A stretch of 32,186 nucleotides of DNA from Kineococcus rubinsiae (GTDB taxonomy: Bacteria > Actinomycetota > Actinomycetes > Actinomycetales > Kineococcaceae), in the NCBI RefSeq assembly GCF_011839805.1, contig NZ_VWPY01000049.1, positions 1 through 32,186 on the forward strand, given 5' to 3'. Of the stretch, positions 30,346 to 32,186 are shown piece after piece. Below the pieces are notes generated by a model that saw nothing but the letters and a program-made list of their open reading frames with translations, was not told the DNA's origin and did no database searches. The number at the start of each line of letters is the position of its first letter. The first letter of the stretch is position 1. A program made the translations under genes and the position numbers.

Positions 30346-30589
30346 GGGCGGAGCACCGCAGGTCGCGGCCTCCAGCCGCTCCGACCTCCAGGGCCCGGCC
30401 CTGACGCCACTTCCCCGGCGCCAGGCCCGGACCAGGGGGCGAGGAGCGGATGGGGACCACGGTGTGCGGGCGGGACGACGAGGACGGGTGCGGGACCGCC
30501 GAGAGCGGCGGGAGGGGCGGACCGGGGGAGACCCCGGGACGGGCAGGCGGCGGGACCGGTGCGGTGACAGGGCAGCAGGGGGGTGGGAC

Positions 30590-31744
30590 GTGACCGAGGC
30601 GAGCGCCGGCGGGGAGTTCCCCGACCCCGAGCTCGAGCTCGAGGTCGGCGCCCGGCACCGCTCGGTGCTGCTCGAGCGCTGCACCGAGCTGCTGCTGCCC
30701 GCGCTGCAGCACCCCGGGTCCGTCGCCGTGGACGCGACCCTCGGCATGGGCGGCCACGCCGCCGAGCTGCTGCGCCGCAGCCCCACCACGCGCCTGGTCG
30801 GGATCGACCGCGACCCGCAGGCGCTCGAGCTCGCCGGCCGCCGCCTCGCGGCCTTCGGCGACCGGGTCACCCTCGTGCACGCGGTGCACGACGCCCTGCC
30901 CGCGGTCCTGGACGGCCTGGGCCTGGAGACGGTCGACGCGGTGTTCTTCGACCTCGGCGTCTCCTCCCTGCAGCTGGACGAGGTCGAGCGGGGTTTCTCC
31001 TACTCCCGCGACGCGCCCCTGGACATGCGGATGGACGCCACGTCCACGGGGCCGACGGCCGCCGACGTCCTGAACACCTACTCCCACAGCGACCTCGCGC
31101 GCCTGCTGCGCGTCTACGGCGAGGAGCGGTTCGCCCCGCGGATCGCCTCGGCCGTCCTGCGCGAGCGCGAGCGGGAACCCTTCACGTCCTCTGCACGGCT
31201 GGTGGACCTGGTGCGCGCCAACGTTCCTGCGGCGACCCGGCGCACCGGGGGAAACCCCGCCAAGCGCACGTTCCAGGCGCTGCGCATCGAGGTGAACGAC
31301 GAACTCCGCGTCGTCGAGCGCGCCCTGCCGGCCGCGTTCGAGCGGCTCGCGGTCGGCGGCCGCCTGGCCGTGCTCACGTTCCACTCCCTCGAGGACCGCA
31401 TCGCCAAAACCGTTCTGCGGCAGCTCTCCACGAGCACCGCACCGCCGGACATGCCGGTCGCCCCACCGGGGACCGGACCGCGCGCGGAACTCCTGACCCG
31501 TTCCGGGGAGACCGCCGACGAGGCGGAACTCGCCGAGAATCCGCGCTCGGCGTCGGCGCGCCTTCGTGCCGTCGTCCGGCTGCCCGCCGATGATCGTGAG
31601 CACGGCGCCGCGGCGTCGGGCCGGATCCCGCGGCGGGCCGGGCCTCCCCGGCCCGGGCGTCACCGCGGGTCGAGTCCCGCACCTGTCCACGACCCCCCAC
31701 CGCCGGACGAGAACGGCACGAGCGACGGAAGGACCCGGGAATGA
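30590..31744 (+). CDS. rsmH: 16S rRNA (cytosine1402-N4)-methyltransferase
   Basis: The 384-residue enzyme (also MraW) methylates N4 of C1402 in the 16S rRNA decoding centre. [32 protein letters not shown] (SAM motif I), [38 protein letters not shown] and [13 protein letters not shown] are the family blocks. The family is usually about 310-330 residues; here a Pro/Arg/Gly-rich tail of about 45 residues extends the C-terminus and looks disordered. The GTG at 30590 is preceded by AGGGGGGTGGG. The stop overlaps the ftsL start in an ATGA, so both are coupled. It is the second gene of the dcw cluster. Confidence 0.96.
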   Translation: MTEASAGGEFPDPELELEVGARHRSVLLERCTELLLPALQHPGSVAVDATLGMGGHAAELLRRSPTTRLVGIDRDPQALELAGRRLAAFGDRVTLVHAVHDALPAVLDGLGLETVDAVFFDLGVSSLQLDEVERGFSYSRDAPLDMRMDATSTGPTAADVLNTYSHSDLARLLRVYGEERFAPRIASAVLREREREPFTSSARLVDLVRANVPAATRRTGGNPAKRTFQALRIEVNDELRVVERALPAAFERLAVGGRLAVLTFHSLEDRIAKTVLRQLSTSTAPPDMPVAPPGTGPRAELLTRSGETADEAELAENPRSASARLRAVVRLPADDREHGAAASGRIPRRAGPPRPGRHRGSSPAPVHDPPPPDENGTSDGRTRE

Positions 31745-32186
31745 GCCAGCCCCTCATCGCGGCCCGCAACGCACCGGTCCGCGTGAACCGGGCGCGCCCC
31801 GAGGTCACGAGCCCCGAGCGCCCCGCGCTGCGCGTCGTCACCCCGCCCGCCGCGCTGCGGCTTCGGGTGCCCCTGCCGCTTGCCTGCGTCCTGCTGCTGA
31901 CCCTCGGCCTGTTCGGCCTGCTCATGACGAACATCGCCATCGCCGGCGACGCGTACCAGATCACCGACCGCCAGGTGGAGTCCTCGGCCCTCGCCGACCA
32001 GCAGCAGGCGGCCGACGAGGCCCTGGCCGCGCTGTCCGCGCCGCAGAACCTCGCCGCCGCCGCCGCGGAGCTCGGCATGGTCCCGGCCCCCGGGGCCGTG
32101 CACCTGACGGGCGCGGGGGTCGTCGGGGAGGCCGACGCGGCCGTCGCCCCGACCCCCACCCCGCCGGCCCCCGCGCAGCCCGCGGC
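31741..32186 (+). CDS. ftsL: Cell division protein FtsL-like (cut by window end)
   Basis: The first 148 codons are present. A basic, Pro/Arg-rich cytoplasmic part (residues 1-42) is followed by one membrane helix (about 43-66, [18 protein letters not shown]) and an extracytoplasmic helix starting with [20 protein letters not shown], as expected for the FtsL/DivIC leucine-zipper-like region. The motif [19 protein letters not shown] is typical of actinobacterial FtsL. FtsL forms the FtsQLB divisome complex. The ATG overlaps the rsmH stop by four bases. The Pro/Ala-rich end continues beyond the window. Low conservation makes this mainly a call from position and topology. Confidence 0.85.
   Translation, partial: MSQPLIAARNAPVRVNRARPEVTSPERPALRVVTPPAALRLRVPLPLACVLLLTLGLFGLLMTNIAIAGDAYQITDRQVESSALADQQQAADEALAALSAPQNLAAAAAELGMVPAPGAVHLTGAGVVGEADAAVAPTPTPPAPAQPA

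Noticed and set aside
30202-30567. A small gene in the mraZ-rsmH gap
   Set aside because: The frame overlaps mraZ, has biased Arg/Gly/Pro content and no ribosome-binding site.

Overview
The window is very GC-rich (roughly three quarters G+C) and packed with genes that often start with GTG. It ends in the start of an actinobacterial division and cell-wall (dcw) cluster: mraZ, rsmH and an ftsL-type gene. An Rv2175c-type regulator, a DUF3040 membrane protein, DUF6504 and SAV_6107-type HEPN genes beside dnaE2, and a large carotenoid locus all point to a pigmented, mostly aerobic high-GC actinobacterium. A Kineococcus or other Kineosporiales relative is my best guess; this is inference from gene content, not a database match.

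Layout. (1) 1-1444: the start of an exported protein on the minus strand, an Rv2175c-like winged-helix protein and a GNAT acetyltransferase. (2) 1470-9744: carotenoid core genes crtB and crtE-crtI, with a methylcitrate (propionate) operon, gntR-prpD-prpB-prpC, lying between them. A very strong hairpin terminator separates prpC from the convergent crtI. (3) 9852-15796: a CDP-alcohol phosphatidyltransferase-like protein, then carotenoid tailoring genes on the minus strand: a CrtD/CrtP-like oxidoreductase, a GT2 glycosyltransferase, a CruF-family hydratase, a CrtA-like monooxygenase and an alpha/beta hydrolase. No lycopene cyclase is visible, so an acyclic, hydroxylated, possibly ketolated and glycosylated carotenoid is the likely product. 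(4) 15895-23651: a perfect LexA/SOS box, then DUF6504, a HEPN protein and dnaE2, followed by a methyltransferase and the Y-family polymerase dinB. This is a translesion-synthesis region without imuA or imuB in the window. (5) 23772-24173: DUF3040 membrane protein, followed by about 450 bases without a gene. (6) 24621-29491, minus strand: moxR, DUF58 and transglutaminase. (7) 29883-32186: mraZ, rsmH and ftsL (cut by the window end).

Regulation is unusually readable. Six genes have a TANNNT -10 hexamer exactly 6 or 7 bases before their start codon, which predicts leaderless mRNAs. A 15-bp palindromic core occurs twice, just inside the coding starts of crtA and the neighbouring hydrolase, with a one-mismatch relative in the cruF-like gene. 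Two TGCATGCA palindromes 64 bp apart lie between crtB and gntR. Three GTGGAG repeats with a 10-bp period overlap the mraZ promoter, and a similar array in the opposite orientation lies in front of moxR. Many adjacent genes overlap by four bases (GTGA or ATGA), indicating translational coupling.

I saw no tRNA, rRNA, insertion sequence, CRISPR array or phage gene. The most notable candidates are the hybrid acyclic xanthophyll locus with its intragenic palindromes, the SOS cassette lacking imuB, and the two-sided MraZ-type boxes.
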